Numbered from the stretch's first letter, positions 25,401 to 39,200 are shown. The stretch is 64,000 nt of DNA from Varroa destructor (GCF_002443255.2 NW_019211454.1:68906056-68970055), one strand, 5' to 3'. The notes: generated by a model from the letters alone, not told the origin. Numbers and translations: made by a program.

Positions 25401-28400
25401 TCATGCTACTTTTAATAGTTTACTCAGAGTTTTTCAAGTGGAAAAGTGATACCTTTTTTAAGCTTTACTGAATAGTGGTATAAGTTGTATTTTAGGGCAA
25501 TTCTTGATTTTTCATCTGTTTAGGATTAATACGTCGAAACAAGCTTTGAGAAAATCATTAGAAACTGATAATAACATATTGTAAATAATGATCAATAAGG
25601 TTTGCGATGAGATATCTGTGGAATAATAATAGAATTGCTGGAGATTAAGAAAAGATAGAGCTATAGGTCACGTTACAAATACTATAATAGGCCAAAAGAA
25701 TAATTGGGCCAGGTTAATAGATTCACAAAAATTCTATATCAGATAATAAAATGACCCAACTATAACGACAGCTTAGACTGGGCCCTAATAGAAATTATAG
25801 TTGTTAATAGTAACGTAGACCGTTGCAGGAGCTATGGGAGTGTCAGAAGAACGTAACGGTAATAACAATAAGTAGCCGAACGGTTAGACCAGGACAACAA
25901 TTACGGGATGACTGTTGGTATGCATCCAAGCCATAGCGTCGCCGAACCATAAGTTATGGCCGTAACGAACGCAAGTCACTATTGTACAAGTCAGTGCCAC
26001 CCTTTTCAAATTATGTTCATAAACACATCCCAATCACTAATAAGCGCTGACTCATAAATGGTCGTCGACGATTGAGATCTTCCGATAGGTGGCGTTAGAT
26101 TATTCGGCTCGAACTTGACGGGTTTGAAAAGCATGGTTAAAGACTACTAACTTCACTTTCATAACGTATTAAAGTTTCGATAGAGCATGATGTTCAGGGC
26201 ACTCAGAATGTTATCGTTTGACGACCTTTTCTCGCAAAGGCCATGCAGTGTTCAACAACTCCATTCAACATTTATTATAGCAGGTGGTTTTAGGATATTG
26301 GTAGTCACGAATCGCTGAGGGTTCGCGATCGACGTCTCACTGTATTTTTTCTTTCGTCAGAAGTGCACGTATTTTCCCGAGCTGATTAGCGCCTTAATCA
26401 CGCTGACCGATATATAAATAATAATGAGTTTTTTTTTTCTTTGAGCGCTAGGTATCTAGATAATTACCAGCAGAACAACGCTAGTGCCACGAATGTTTAA
26501 AGCACGCGACTGATGTCTTCGACAATTCTGATCTGAACATATCTACTCGTAATATAATTATTATTTAACTTACTGTATGTGGAACTTTTCTCTGGTGTAA
26601 AATATGGTTGTTTCAGTTTTAGTATTTTTCAAATCAAACTGAAAATTTCGTGTTGTAAAAGGTTAGTATCATTTATTTGATATCGTAATACCCAATTATC
26701 TCCATGTGGCCAAAACTACCTTCCGTTCGTGACCGTAGAGATAAACGAAATTGCATGGAGTAATAATCAGTGATCCGGCAGGTAGGCTCGAACTGGACGG
26801 GGCGCCGGCCCGCCATGATCTGCGGCACCATTGTAGAAATCGAAGGCGAAAGAATTGCAAAATAGGAACTTTCCATCCCATCTTGTATTGAGCAGGCTCC
26901 TCAACACTACCCAATGGAGCCTTCCGTCTTCCTTTCTCTCAGTCCTTTTCTTAGTATTCACTCACCCATTGAAGGTCCTTTTGTGCGGACCAGCTCCAAC
27001 TTGGCTGAACTTTTTCGAATCCAGCCTGCCCCAGACCCGAACTAATTGAACAAACTAAATCGGAATGCGAATGTTCGGCTTGCTTCGCCATATTACTGTT
27101 CCTTCAGAAAGATGGACTGATACGGCATCTTTATCGTCGACATAGAGAAAATGGTTCGAGCCCCGCTTTTCAAACACGCGACTGCTCTGTGCCATATGAC
27201 GTTGTATGCTGCTGGTGCTACTGCGTCTACCCAAGGGAGGACGATGGCTGCAACTAGCACCTGCAACGAAAAAAGCCTTCTTGTTTCTTTGTTTTGCTTC
27301 TATGAATCATTCCGATGCGGAGCTCAGAACACGAATCTGACTACGACAAAACATATTGAACCATCTGGACAGACAGGAAAGCAGAAACCACATTTGAAGC
27401 CGGTATTCCCACTTCGTACACTCCGATCAGGGTTCCGTGCATTTACACGTATACCGTATAACAAAGCGGCCAGTCGTAGTTGACAACAAGGCTTATGATG
27501 TGGTCAATATCGGAAACCTTATGCCGGCATTTTCAAGATTTACTTCAACCATGGATTCCCCGCGGGAACCTATCCACATGTTTCCTCCGTCTGACATGCT
27601 GCCACCCTGACCCAATTACCGTAGTCAATCATTTTCGTGTTTTTTGGTTTGTTTTCAAAAAGGTAAGGCGTAATCGAGAAAGAGAAAACGGATTTTCCAT
27701 GATAATACGCAACGCAAGTTTTTATCTTGTCCTCTTTATCTGACGTGTTTAGAAGACTTACTAACAAAAAACAAAAAACCAGCCGGTCCGAAAAAGTATC
27801 TGTAAACCAGTATAATTTTGTCTAGCTTTTATAATAAGCAAGTCTGCCATCTTATATAGGTGTAAGTAGCTCACTTAGCCTTTCCTCTATCTAACCGTGT
27901 AGCCTTTCATATGCGTTACTAGCGGAGCCGAAAGCAACCACCTAATCTCTCTTAACCAAACAGTTAGTTTTCCCAACCATTGCGTTGACGTTGCAACCCG
28001 TTAGAATAACCCGCCGCTTTAAAAATTTCGGTCCCTAGAACCAAACCAATGAAAGTCGATTATAATTAACTCTTTATAATAATAATAATAATAGTAATTT
28101 AGTATAATAGTATTTGTATTAAGGGATTCTACTTGAACGTTTATAATTGATAACTAATTTTCGATATTACTCCATGTTCTTCTGTAATATTGTAGAGTTA
28201 GACATCGATACAACAAGCGTTTCATTATCTATCTATCTATCTATCTACACCACCAATCTATACAGAGCAAAAGCGCGCGATGACTGTGACCTGATTTTAA
28301 TCCGGAGTGATAAGAAACTGCATGATTTTTATGTCTGAATTGTGAAATACAACATTTATATTTGGGACTATACATAAATTCGCAATAGGACTTTATTACT

Positions 28401-28920
28401 ACCCCCGAGAACAAAGGGGCTAGCGCACTTGTTGCCTCCTGTGAGATATCTCAATTAAAATTGCATTTAAATAGTCCAAAGACGTATGATTGAAAAGTTC
28501 TTGATTTGAATAGAATAATCTTTTAGTAACACAGATACTTGGGCGAATTTAGTTTTGACGCTATTTGATTTTCCCCTGCGGTAGTTCGCCTGAAAGTTAC
28601 AAAGCTAGTAAATAAAGTAATAAAAAATTCCATCAAATAAGAAACCCTTATCCTGTAACTGTTATTGAGCGAGATTATGTACGTGCTATTGTTTCCTAAA
28701 ACTATTTAGGTGCGTGATGGGCTACCGGTATCGTTCCGGTGTTCGCTTCGTTTGTGACGTTTCTGACATTTTTCTTTTACTTTTCGTATTGAAACAGTGG
28801 ATTACAAAAGATTTTTCCCGCTTACTTGTTCCTGTGATCTCCTCTCGTCTTCCTAACAACTGGGGTATGCTGTTCGGCCAGTAAATAGCGAATTTTATCC
28901 TAAAGTTTCTTAGCTGCGTT
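19440..28920. other. No gene recognised
   Basis: AT-rich intergenic DNA. Short frames at 20552-20764, 23030-23224 and 23977-24234 have no recognisable domain. The span 24320-26670 is nearly free of open frames over 60 codons. A GC-richer patch at 26770-27480 is open in several frames on both strands without recognisable content. Confidence 0.4.
28226..28247. repeat. (TATC)n microsatellite
   Basis: About five and a half perfect copies of the tetranucleotide. Confidence 0.95.
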
Positions 28921-28929
28921 TTGGATTAA

Positions 28930-29838
28930 ATTATGCCAAAGGCAAGGTTACGAAAGTGATTGCCCAATGGAAAAAAAAAATGAAAATCCGTTAGCGCAAA
29001 ATCCGGAGAACATAAGCAACAAAAGCTGCCATTTGCAGACCAAACGGGGCATTATTAGCGAGGTTTGCCGCGTGTGGCCTCGCGTTGCCATGGGCCAGAA
29101 TGACCTGATCTAGTTTATCGATTTTTTTTTTCTAAACCTGTCTGGTTCATTCTATGTGACTAGGCCAGATAAACATGTTGATAAAATATCTGGCTTGTAG
29201 AAAGCAATTTTCGGTAAACTAGGTCCTCGCAATTCCACCAAAAGTAAAGCATAACCTTTTTTTTTTTTTTTTTTGATGAGAACTTATTTCGGTCCTAAGC
29301 TTGTCTCCTTGCACCTATCCCGAAATTTGGTTCATGTGGACATACAGAGACCTCTTTTCATCACTGATGATAATTTTGCGCAAAAATTGGTTGTTGTAGC
29401 CTCGTGGTACTGCGCCAGATGTTGATGCAGTGTTAGGCCATAGTTCTCAGTTGGGCTCAGAAAGTTTAGCCGGTACGCGAGCTTAAAGTTTCTGTATAAA
29501 CCCAAAGTGTTTGAGGTAAACGATCACGTTGTGACTGCGGTCCATCTTCTCGGCCAATTGCCAACATACTCTCTGGCCGTATTTTTTCAACGTGCTTTCA
29601 AATGGTCATTATCAAATTCAGATGGTCGGATACCGGTTTCAAACTTCACAAACCGCTTTTTAGTAGTCCTGTAAGTGATAGCATCGTTACCGCACACAAG
29701 ATAAATGTCCCGGGCTGTCTTGGTAGCGCTTTGATTTCGACGAGATGCGTAGTAGAGGAGGTGTCTTTTCTTCACCTGGAACATCCATTTGTGGGGAGTT
29801 TTCCAGTTGAAATTGCGCTCATAACGCAATACCATGAC
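28930..29838 (-). mobile_element. Dead mariner-family (Tc1/mariner, DDD-type) transposase relic
   Basis: Read on the minus strand, the first 82-residue open frame (29835-29587) is the N-terminal helix-turn-helix region of a mariner transposase: a KRHLLYYASRRNQSATKTAR helix, then a second HTH half ending in RFVKFETG. Further blocks follow in shifting frames: AEKMDRSHNVIVYLKHFGF, SDEKRSLYV (first catalytic Asp), VMLYFWWNCE, a block with HGNARPH and finally SPDFALTDFHFFF (third Asp kept). The second catalytic position, normally a DN pair, reads GN. Several frameshifts, stops and an inserted run of 18 A (on this strand) make it inactive. Terminal inverted repeats were not recognised on either side. 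Confidence 0.85.
29257..29274. repeat. T-run of 18 inside the mariner relic
   Basis: Homopolymer interrupting the transposase relic between the first and second catalytic blocks. Confidence 0.95.
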
Positions 29839-29839
29839 G

Positions 29840-31389
29840 GTACGCTGATAGAGCAGGAAAAGTGTTTTTGAACAGTCTATTAGAGGTAAACAACTAATGA
29901 AGAAAAGTGGAGAAGGAAAGGTTTTTTAAGTGCGGGAGCCTTCTTTTCAACCGTACAGTTCGTAGTGATGCTAGATTTAACTTTCTCGAAGTTAGCATAC
30001 AACTTAGCCACAGGGGAAAGATTCTTGATTTTAGCGTGCAATAGAGGCGACCCCGAAATTCTGGCAAAAATTTTTAAAAATTTTCCGTATACTTTAAAAT
30101 GGAGAAAAGGCAACATTTATGGATAGTTATCTCGACGGCTATTGGGAACATCTAAGTATGATAGTCTTTATCGGCTATACAGTCATTTATTAATCAGCGT
30201 GTCTGCAATATTCACTATTTAGTTAAAGCAGAATCTAAATTCAACTATTAACTAAATTGATCTTCTACTTTGTAAGACACAGAAAATATTAGATATTGTT
30301 TGTCGTCGGCTCGATATATTTCAACTGGGCCAAATCGGGAAACGACAAACATTTCAACCGGTACTAGGTCTCTAACGTTATACAGTGAGGGCGCATTAAC
30401 AGAAATCAAGCACGCCGTATTCTCATTCATGTTTAATTAAAATATAGTACTCAACTTGAGAGATCTCTAATATTTCGGCTACGGATAAAGAGATCTCAGA
30501 TCTAATTGATGACAACGTTGATTACTCGATCCGATTTTTGGTCCGACTGTCTAAGCACTGCACGTAATACTTAACGTTTCACGCTGAGACAACGCTTGTG
30601 ACGGAATTCTAGGGTAATTAGAACGAAGTAGTCGAGTGTCGAAACTGATCAACCTAGCGAAATTACTACAACATCGAGTTTGTAATCTAGCAAAAAACCA
30701 TTGTCCTGAACTATAACAAGTAACAATGTATGATTAAAGATACGCGGCATAATTACAAAAACGTACGGCAGGGGGTAATCGCAACGATACAATTGAACCT
30801 GCACGTTAAGGACAACTACGGACGGTTTACTAGCGGAAATCAGATGGGACACCACAACTGTTTCAGGCTGATTACGTCTGAATTTGTTTCGGGCTTCACG
30901 AAACGTTGCCTTGGAGAAATCTTGGTATTAATGTTTAGTTCATTAATTAATAAACTGTTAGTAAAGCCTGTTAATAACCAACAGCGTAAAATGTACATGC
31001 TTCTATGAATGAGAGGTTGGGTTATGGCTTCTTGTTTAAACCCACCATATGATTTCCTCAAAGAATTAATTACCGAATTTTGTCTTCGTCCGCGTGGGCA
31101 ATACAATTTGTGTCTATGTAATGAATGTAGTGAGTGGATAATTTTTGAACTGAGTTGCTAATAGAGACTATCCATGGGCAAAAACATCAACAATAATAAT
31201 CATAATAATGGGTGGCAAACTTGATAGTAAGCATGCCTAGAGTCAGGTCTTATATATGCTGATAATAACATAAACAAGTGACGATATGAAATATAGTATA
31301 AGACGTAAAAACCTAAAACGATTCGAAAATTTCGAGATAATTTTTCCTTTCCAAACGGGAAGAGAAATCGCTATATTTTAAACGTTACG
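29840..31389. other. No gene recognised
   Basis: AT-rich DNA next to the mariner relic. Short frames on both strands (for example 30730-31008 plus and 31106-30840 minus) mirror each other and have no recognisable domain. No convincing mariner terminal repeat was seen here. Confidence 0.4.
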
Positions 31390-31660
31390 TAGCGGTGAGT
31401 ATGAGCAGGGTTGCCCCAAGTGGGATGAGAGCTCGGATCACGGGAGCACTTAGCATGCGGAAGGCAGCAAGAGGGGAAGGAACGATAGGATACAGGACCC
31501 CTTCATCCTATGAGATGCCCCGCTTCGCAGTCACGTTCTGGCCATTGAGGAAATCCTCTCGATGTCCCCATCGCTCGCGCTCACAGACGCGTGCCACCGG
31601 GCACCCTGGCTGCTCATGCAAGAAGATAGAGGGCAACGAGACCAGCGTCCGGACCGCTCA
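31390..31660. other. GC-rich island open in several frames
   Basis: This stretch is much richer in GC than its flanks. The plus strand is open for 146 codons (31395-31835), and the minus strand has a coding-like frame with a single TAG: one side contains RWGHREDFLNGQNVTAKRG, the other PLAAFRMLSAPVIRALIPLG followed by a hydrophobic run. It ends at an AC microsatellite (31660-31680). It may be an exon or a retrocopied fragment with one nonsense mutation; the product is not recognised. Confidence 0.25.
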
Positions 31661-31680
31661 ACACACACACACACACACAC
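31660..31680. repeat. (AC)n microsatellite
   Basis: Perfect AC dinucleotide run of about ten copies at the edge of a GC-rich island. Confidence 0.97.
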
Positions 31681-32149
31681 GGTTGTTCTTGTGGACATTA
31701 CATGTGCTTCTATCACGATATAATTATATAGAGCCGAGTATATCGTTTTCAAAAACTGATCATAAATGTCGCTTGCGGTCATATTATTATACATTTTTAG
31801 CTATCCTATTTGATATCACCTTAAGTGTTGGCTAAAGTATAATTTTGATAGAATTTTAACTCACAGAAAAAACGATTTGTCTTTTGTGTAAATAGAACTG
31901 TAATATATATATATGTATATATCAAGAGGGTTATTATCTATTCTTTATTGTTCCCTGAGGCCCTCTTTTTTGTTCCGCCTTTTCCCATAGAAGGAAATTC
32001 TTATAATATAGTATAGTTTCTAGAATAAAGTTTCTGGCACTCGGAACTTATTTAAGCTTTTAAGAAAATGTTGTTGACTGTATACACTACAAGGCACTTC
32101 TCATGACATCGTTACACTGTATCAGGTCCGATTTAAATTATAGAAAAAA

Positions 32150-32860
32150 AATACGTAGATTTTCAGGGTGTCTCTGGTAAGACAGTAAGCCATTGCAGCG
32201 GGCGCTGGCAAGAGAGTCTCAGTGGAATGACGATGGTGCTTGGCTTTCAGACGCAAAGGCACGTTGACGTGCGGAGCATCGACATCAAAGCGACAAATCT
32301 GGCCCCTAGACTGAGGGATCTGCAAAAGGCCGAGCTAAGAGAGCTTGAGGCCACGATGTTTCTTTTCGGCCTTATACACTATATCTTTGTTCTTTTACCT
32401 CTTTTTTTTTTTATTGTTGAGCCTTTTCTTGTTTCCCGCTTTCCGAATTTTGCGGCATCAAGCTCGTTGGCTTTCTGCAACATGGCTCCTATGGGGGCTT
32501 TGATCCCCTTCGTGACAGGCGCATTGCCGAACATATAGAAGCCTCTGCCCGATATGTTTTCCCCACTCTGCTTCGGTCTCCACATGACTTGATGCAACAA
32601 AGCCAAAAAAAACCACGTCGCCTTTTCCCTTGGCGAAATTTCGCTATCGAGCGACTGTCTGGCCTAGCCAGCTCTACTCTGTTAGGAGAAGAGGAGACCA
32701 GCAAGAAATCCGTAGGGAACCGTAGAGAGAACTCTTCGAGAAGACGTAGAAAAACATGGTCTGCTTCCTTTAGCTGTGATGCGATCAACGGGGGTACCAG
32801 TGTCGGGGGCACCAGCAGCGGCAGCTACCAAGATGAGATCTCGACGAAGGCCTCTTGAGA
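32150..32860. other. GC-rich island with Arg/Lys-rich minus-strand frames
   Basis: Minus-strand open frames at 32812-32489, 32606-32379 and 32325-32122 succeed one another in different frames. They include SLRFPTDFLLVSSSPNRVEL and AMLQKANELDAAKFGKRETR. The plus strand is also open (32227-32538, 32589-32858). The succession of frames could reflect a processed gene copy broken by indels, including the T-run at 32403-32412. No family is recognised. Confidence 0.25.
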
Positions 32861-33038
32861 AAACTGCTTACCACGACACCGCGTATATCTTCAGTCTATG
32901 AGGGCATGTTCTTGTCGTGTTCGTATATTGATGCCCTGCAAAATTCTATATTCTCAATAACGCCAAATTATATAGCATAAAAAGTGGCATATTAGACATG
33001 ACTATTTGTGCATACTTAGAGGAAGTGGAATTTTATGT

Positions 33039-33350
33039 TTACCCACTATGGAATGATATGTGAAAAGCATACTCAGAGTTTGATACACAACCAAAACGCT
33101 CCATTCCTTTGAACCGAATAAGACCGTAGCTCTGGAAATGCATTAAAACTTGCTTAATATCTTCTTTTATGCAACATACACAGTGATAAACAACTGCTGT
33201 GCCTGGACAAGAAGCCAGGAAGGCCTTGCTCACCTCAGTTTGGCCAATCAATGATCTCGCTTGGCTCTTGGCATACTTGGATATATCGATACCGAAGGTG
33301 TCGCACAGTACATAAGCGATAGCAAAATGCCATGCACCAAGGAGATCCAT
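33039..33350 (-). CDS. Hypothetical 103-codon ORF or exon fragment
   Basis: A minus-strand ATG frame begins MDLLGAWHFAIAYVLCDTFG, continues with a mixed globular-looking sequence (DISKYAKSQARSLIGQTE) and ends at 33039. A possible donor, GAG|GTGAGC, follows the QTE codon. Just upstream (33370-33600) the minus strand is open in another frame with a hydrophobic run (FLIGLALFLIPIQLPR). The pair could be exons or remnants of a membrane protein gene. Nothing ties it to a known family. Confidence 0.2.
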   Translation of the reverse strand: MDLLGAWHFAIAYVLCDTFGIDISKYAKSQARSLIGQTEVSKAFLASCPGTAVVYHCVCCIKEDIKQVLMHFQSYGLIRFKGMERFGCVSNSEYAFHISFHSG

Positions 33351-35719
33351 CGTTGATATACTTGTTGCTTAACAGTGGAACAAGATTGCTGCCTTGACAA
33401 TAGCCATCATCGATATGATGCGATCACAGAATAGAGAGACCCCGAACCGAGCTTGGTTGTGTACGCGCTTTGCGCGTTTATTTCGTTGCTGGACGCTGTC
33501 CGTAGCAAGGTAACAACGAACATACATCGGGGCAGCTGGATAGGAATCAGAAAAAGAGCAAGGCCAATCAGGAAAGCTCGACTTATGCCATTATCCCTGA
33601 GATGTTGCTGGAGGCACAGTCACTCCTCTGAGTACAGCAGTTATACGAACAGTGTGTTAAATACAGGACTTAAGGAGATGTCCGGGAGATTTTGTACGTG
33701 GGTAAGATGCCACGTGGTGTATGGTCAGGACAAGCACAAGCTGGCATAGTGGCTGGTAGCCGGCCCCTTAGTCTACTATCTACTTGTCTGCTTACCTCGT
33801 AAGAGAACTAGAGCATGATACGAGCACAGGGGGTAAAGAGAAATAGTAAAATGGTTGTAGGAGGCGACGAGTCCTGGTGGTGTGGACAACGATAAATCGT
33901 GGGGATGAGCGAGTCATTCGTTGTGTCCCAGGCAGACATACCAAACCCCCGCACAAGGCCCCGAAATCTCTTATATCCGTCAGGCGGCGGGTCCGGTAAG
34001 CCACACAAACACGGTCTCTGTTGGTAGATTAAAGGGCGTCGTGTTGTCTATGCTGCCAACTTGTGTTCTGAGGTCTATCTATCTGCACTATAACGAAATG
34101 TTCATTTCATTGAAATGATAGGTTGAAAAAACTGGTTCGTTGGAAACCATTGATTTCTCACGGCGTTTCTAGCTCTGTTAATCTCTTTTAAATAATCGCA
34201 TCTTTGGCCGAATTTTTTCACAAAAAGTAAAGATTTCCAAATAGTAAAGAACGTTTTAGGTTTTATACTCCATATACGTATCGTTTTTTCAGATCTAGAC
34301 TATTTAATATATCTTCGAGTGTACTTGGCAAACAGAATATTACTGCACCATAACGGCGACTTTCATTGTCCATAAATGTTCTTTTATTAAAAAGAATCTC
34401 ACAGTCGTAGTTTAACCTGCCATCGAGGCTTGTTTGAAAGTACAGGCATGTTTTGAACACCAACTAGCAGCAACTATCTCTAAATAGTTTCAACTAAAAT
34501 GTGTTAGCTAAGCCTATTTGATGAGATGAAGTATCCTCTTATTCAGTATTCATATATTCTTTCGAGGGGTCCTCACACTCCGCATGCCCTCAAAAATATA
34601 CCAGTTTTGAAAAAAGATCAGCCTCGGTGATTCAGGCAGATATAGTCGCCACATCGACATGTGTGTACCTGCATGAAATCTTCCTGCGACTGTTGTTTCT
34701 ATGTGCCTTGTAGGCTATTTATTATTATTCCAGGTCTTTAATACTAGCATCAATAGTGGCTATATCTAAAGTTAAAGAAATCCTCGATGCGACCAAACGT
34801 TTATATGGACTAGTACAAATAATCATGCAATTTCATTTTCTTTAGCATTTTATGATTTAGTTTTGATGTAAATATTTAATGCCACCGACCAACAATATGT
34901 TTCTTGCCCCCCTTCCCCGCTCCAACTGATGATGATGGTGACAAGTTTATTCAATAGTCCCGACACGGCTGTCCTATATGTCTCTGTTCTGATAAATGTA
35001 TATCATTAGCTGTCTTCCGATCAGTACAATAACATGTATATATGTATGAAACTGGTGACACTGAGGCAGGATTCCTATTTGTCATTACTAATGTGAGAAC
35101 TATTAGGCCAAATAAATCACTAGTACTTCCTAATGCTTTTCATCGCTATGGATACCTTATTACGGACCGTGAGACGGTAGTAATGATTGTATCGTCAGGA
35201 ATCTTCACTTATTATTTATCACACTAGCCTTGCCTAAAACCTACGAACCCTGTGATATTTAATCAACCACAAATGAGTTGCTGGCCATATCAGTTATCTA
35301 TAACAGTATAAGAGATAACGAACTACGAGAGGTTAATTGAAAGGCATATATCTATTGCAAATTATGATTATTTATGATAATTTTAAAAGCCTCGTTGTCA
35401 AATACCGTAAAGCAATCAAGAAAATAAATACTGAAAACTTGTGACTGTATTTGGTCTTCTATTTCCTAATTAGTTGAATTTAAGAGAGCGCATCCATGCA
35501 ATCTGGATTTGATAGGCACACATGCGTTTCCTTGCCCACTTTACCTGAACTATAGCAAGATTTGCGTACCTTGTAACTGGGCAATTTATCCAGGTTCTAT
35601 TATCAAGAGCATTCACTAATCCTCTAGGTTCTTTCAAGCGGCTCGTTTTTTCTTTAACAGCTGGACGGTAACCTTTTGCGATCGAGCATATCTTAGCTTA
35701 TTAACTTTCAGCTGTTCCG

Positions 35720-36260
35720 CGCTGATGCAGGAACTAGAACTAATATTCGCAGCGGAAACTCCTTTTAGCGTTCAAAAAAGGGCAGCGATCTTCTCGGTCT
35801 GATTCTTCGTTGCCCTCCAGGGCACTACATAAAAAGGGCTCTTCCGACACAATCCCGATTGGCCGGTTCCTATGAACTCCGCTTCGGCTTCCAGTTCTAC
35901 CTCGCGTAAGCGCAGGCCCCCACACACATTCTGCTTTGCGCTCTTTCTATTTGAATGAAGAATTCACCGGAAGTGGCTGCACGAGCAACGCGCTTCCGGC
36001 GCGCAAGATTTAAAATTACTCATCTGTCACCTTGTCGGCTCGTTTGCTACTGCTATTGCTGCTAGCGCCGCTATTTCGCCATCTGCTTAGCCTTTTGCTC
36101 TCTGGCGGTCGGACAGCTTCTGGGTCGCTCGGTCGCCTTTGTGGCCCATTGTGGTGATTGCACTTTAGCTCTGTGGCTGACTGGCCGGCTGGCTGACGGA
36201 CGGCCGTCGCTCGCGGGAAGGAGGCACATTGCCGTTCCGGCCGGCACATTCTAGTTGCTG
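35720..36260. other. GC-rich, CpG-rich island
   Basis: A sharp compositional island in AT-rich DNA, with many CG dinucleotides and a short inverted pair (CACCGGAAG at 35967 and CTTCCGGCG at 35993). The minus strand is open for 77 codons (36249-36016, Ser/Arg/Pro-rich). Such islands are often promoters or 5' exons, but no gene could be attached to it. Confidence 0.3.
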
Positions 36261-39200
36261 CGCATCCTAAATAAGACCTATGGCACTGAGACCGCGCAGC
36301 TGTTCGCAGTCAGATCCCTGCAGGCTGGGCGCAAATCTGATCTCATTGATGCCGTGGAATATATCTGGGTTGTAACATCCGCCTTCGCAAAGCGAACTGG
36401 CGATAACTCATTGGCTGTCGATGAAGTTATCTATAGCGACAGTAAAATGTGCCGTTAAAGATGAGTGCGATTGCGTAAGCTAAAGAAACGAGCCGCCTAG
36501 ATAACCGTTGCGCACGCTTAGCGCCTTTCACAGGTAACGCGGATAAGGGAAGTCTTGCGTTAAGAACTCATCCACGAAGGGTTAGAGAAATAAATGAGGA
36601 GCCATTACGAGGAGTTAGCTGGCATGCTACCAACTTGGCCTCTTGAGTTTCGCGTAGGGAACAACGAGTGATCTCCTTTTGAGCGTGGCTCCCCACTACT
36701 AACCGACACTATGCGATGACGCAGAGCTATGGGTTAGCCCCCGAGCCGCTTAAGGCTTCGGCGATGCCATCGGCTTCCGACACTACTCTTACCTCGTACA
36801 GTTCCGTTGGGTTTATCTAGAGCAAGCAAGTCGACGCCAGCTTGCCTTCGGAGCATCACTGCGCGCCCGTACTTCGACATTCACCAACGAGCACATAACG
36901 TACAACTCGCTGCCTAGTCACAGTGGCGTTGCTGTGAGAATAGACACTTCAACGCCCCCTCGATCTTCTGACCAGCCCCATCGTCGGAAAATAACACTGT
37001 GGCCTGGTATTAAAGCTATCGTTATATGCATAAACTAATATGTTCAACTTAATTGGAAACGAGGATAAACGCGTTAATTAAGCGTCCATATAATACAATA
37101 TATTCCAGGTAAATAATTCACTGCTGTTATGCCTATGTCGTTATTATTTGACATTTTATTTTATTTAGCAAGAATTTCAAATGTTCTCTTTTCGCGATAT
37201 CTGATGATGCCTAAAACTCGTCTAAAGAACTTCAAATATGCCATATAGTATCAATGCGCTATTAATGTTAGTAGTCGCACTGGGAAAAATTTTTTCAATC
37301 ACTTCCCCAAGCCATGGCCTCAAGTCACTGAAGCCGTCGCTTCAATTCCCGCCAGCGAAAAATTCTGTGCGATATAACTACACAGTTTGTGGATAAAAAC
37401 AAATAGTTACTCTAGTAACCTTTTTCAATAACAGCAGCTATTCTTATCTGTAATCATTTAGTTAGTTTTTGCTCGACCAGCACGTGCAAGTTACCGGCAA
37501 CGCAAGAGAACACTCTAATTTGTAGTCATATTATAATCATAATAATTATAACCATACCATGCCCTCCAAGTGTAAGATATAGTACTAGTCAAATCAAATT
37601 CGGATTTCTTAACGAAACGCATCTGTGCGGAACTTGAGCTCTCTCCTTTAAATTTATTCAACTGGTCTGCCCATACGCTTGAACCTCGCAGTTTTCTATG
37701 TTCGATAATAAAAATAATAATATTAAGCTGGTCCATAAGTGACATGAGCCTTTCCTCAAATTTTTCTTTCACCCCATTCATGTTTGGTGACCTTCATATA
37801 CCATTCAACGGGGCTACCGCTCCTCAGTTAAAGCTCCTATACATTATGTGCGTGAGAAACAGGAGTGTCAATCTATTTCAAGGCCCAAGCATGAGTGTTC
37901 GAAATTAAAAAAGTTTCTTTTAGGCATCCACTTCTGCTGACAACAAAAACAAACTGACTCAGCTGGCAACATATTGTACGAGGTACTGCATAATAACAAA
38001 AATACCAGTCCCACATCATGTGCTTTTCGGCCATCTGAAGTCGTTGAGCGTGGCCTAAATGCGCTTTTAAAGGAAGACGGCTGACAAACAACTCGTGAAT
38101 TTGCCGTAAAAATGGGTTGCGAACTCTTAATTACGGTTAGGTCCCTTAAATTTATTAAACTAATATTTGGTAACCCGAATGCTTATGAACTGAGTGAGAA
38201 ATATGCACGTTCAACATCTCGCCTATGGGTTGAGCAACATGCAGCCACAGTAACAGGCTCTTTATAGAACTTCTCATGGGTCATGATAAGCAGTGTCACT
38301 AGTACGAAGCATGGAAGAAACGACTAGGAGCTCCGGGCGAGGGATATGAAACTAAGATCTCCATCCGAGAAGGACCATGGTCTGCGCCTGATGGTTCTGG
38401 CAGGGCCTCATATTTTGAGGAATGTCTGAGAAAAACAACAGGGTTACCAAGAATCTGTATACGGCCCGGTTGCATCTAGTAAACAATGCTATCTAATTAA
38501 AAAACCTGGTGGAAAAGGCAAAATTAATTTTTTCTACGACAGTATCAGACCACACATGGTAAAAGCAGTTTAAGTTGCCCTGTAATTCTTTGAGTGGAAA
38601 AACTCATTATGTGCTCCAGATACCACCCAGACTAACCGCCGTATCATCCGGTCACTCGCTAACACGTTTGGTGACAATGGAGAGGTTCTAGAAAGCAAGT
38701 TTCTCGACGGCAGTCCTAAACATTTCTGCCAGTACGGAACAACAAATGGATTAAAACGTTAGAGCGATCGCAGCGAGTGACCGGAACTTTCTACTAGATG
38801 CGTTTCTTTTCTGGTTCTTATATAACGGCGTAGATTTATTAATTGGAAAGAACGGGTATTAATAACACGCCAACCCAATAATAACAATAGTGATAATCGC
38901 GGCGCAGAAAATCATGCATAATCGAAAATTTAATCTTTTCTGTTTCCTTGCGTTTTCTCACACGCCTAATTTATATCAGAGGCTCTTATCATCCTCTAGG
39001 ATTACATCAGCCTAAAATTATTTAGGCGCGAGCTGTTTATATCCAGGCAATTGAGTTACCTGAATATATATACCAGTGCAGATACGTTTGTGCAACACAA
39101 TAATATAGTATGTAAGCACCAATAAGTCAATAATTGTTTTTTTCTCTATTTTATCGCACAAGTTAAGTGTAGCATATGAGTGTGTTTGTGTATCAATAGC

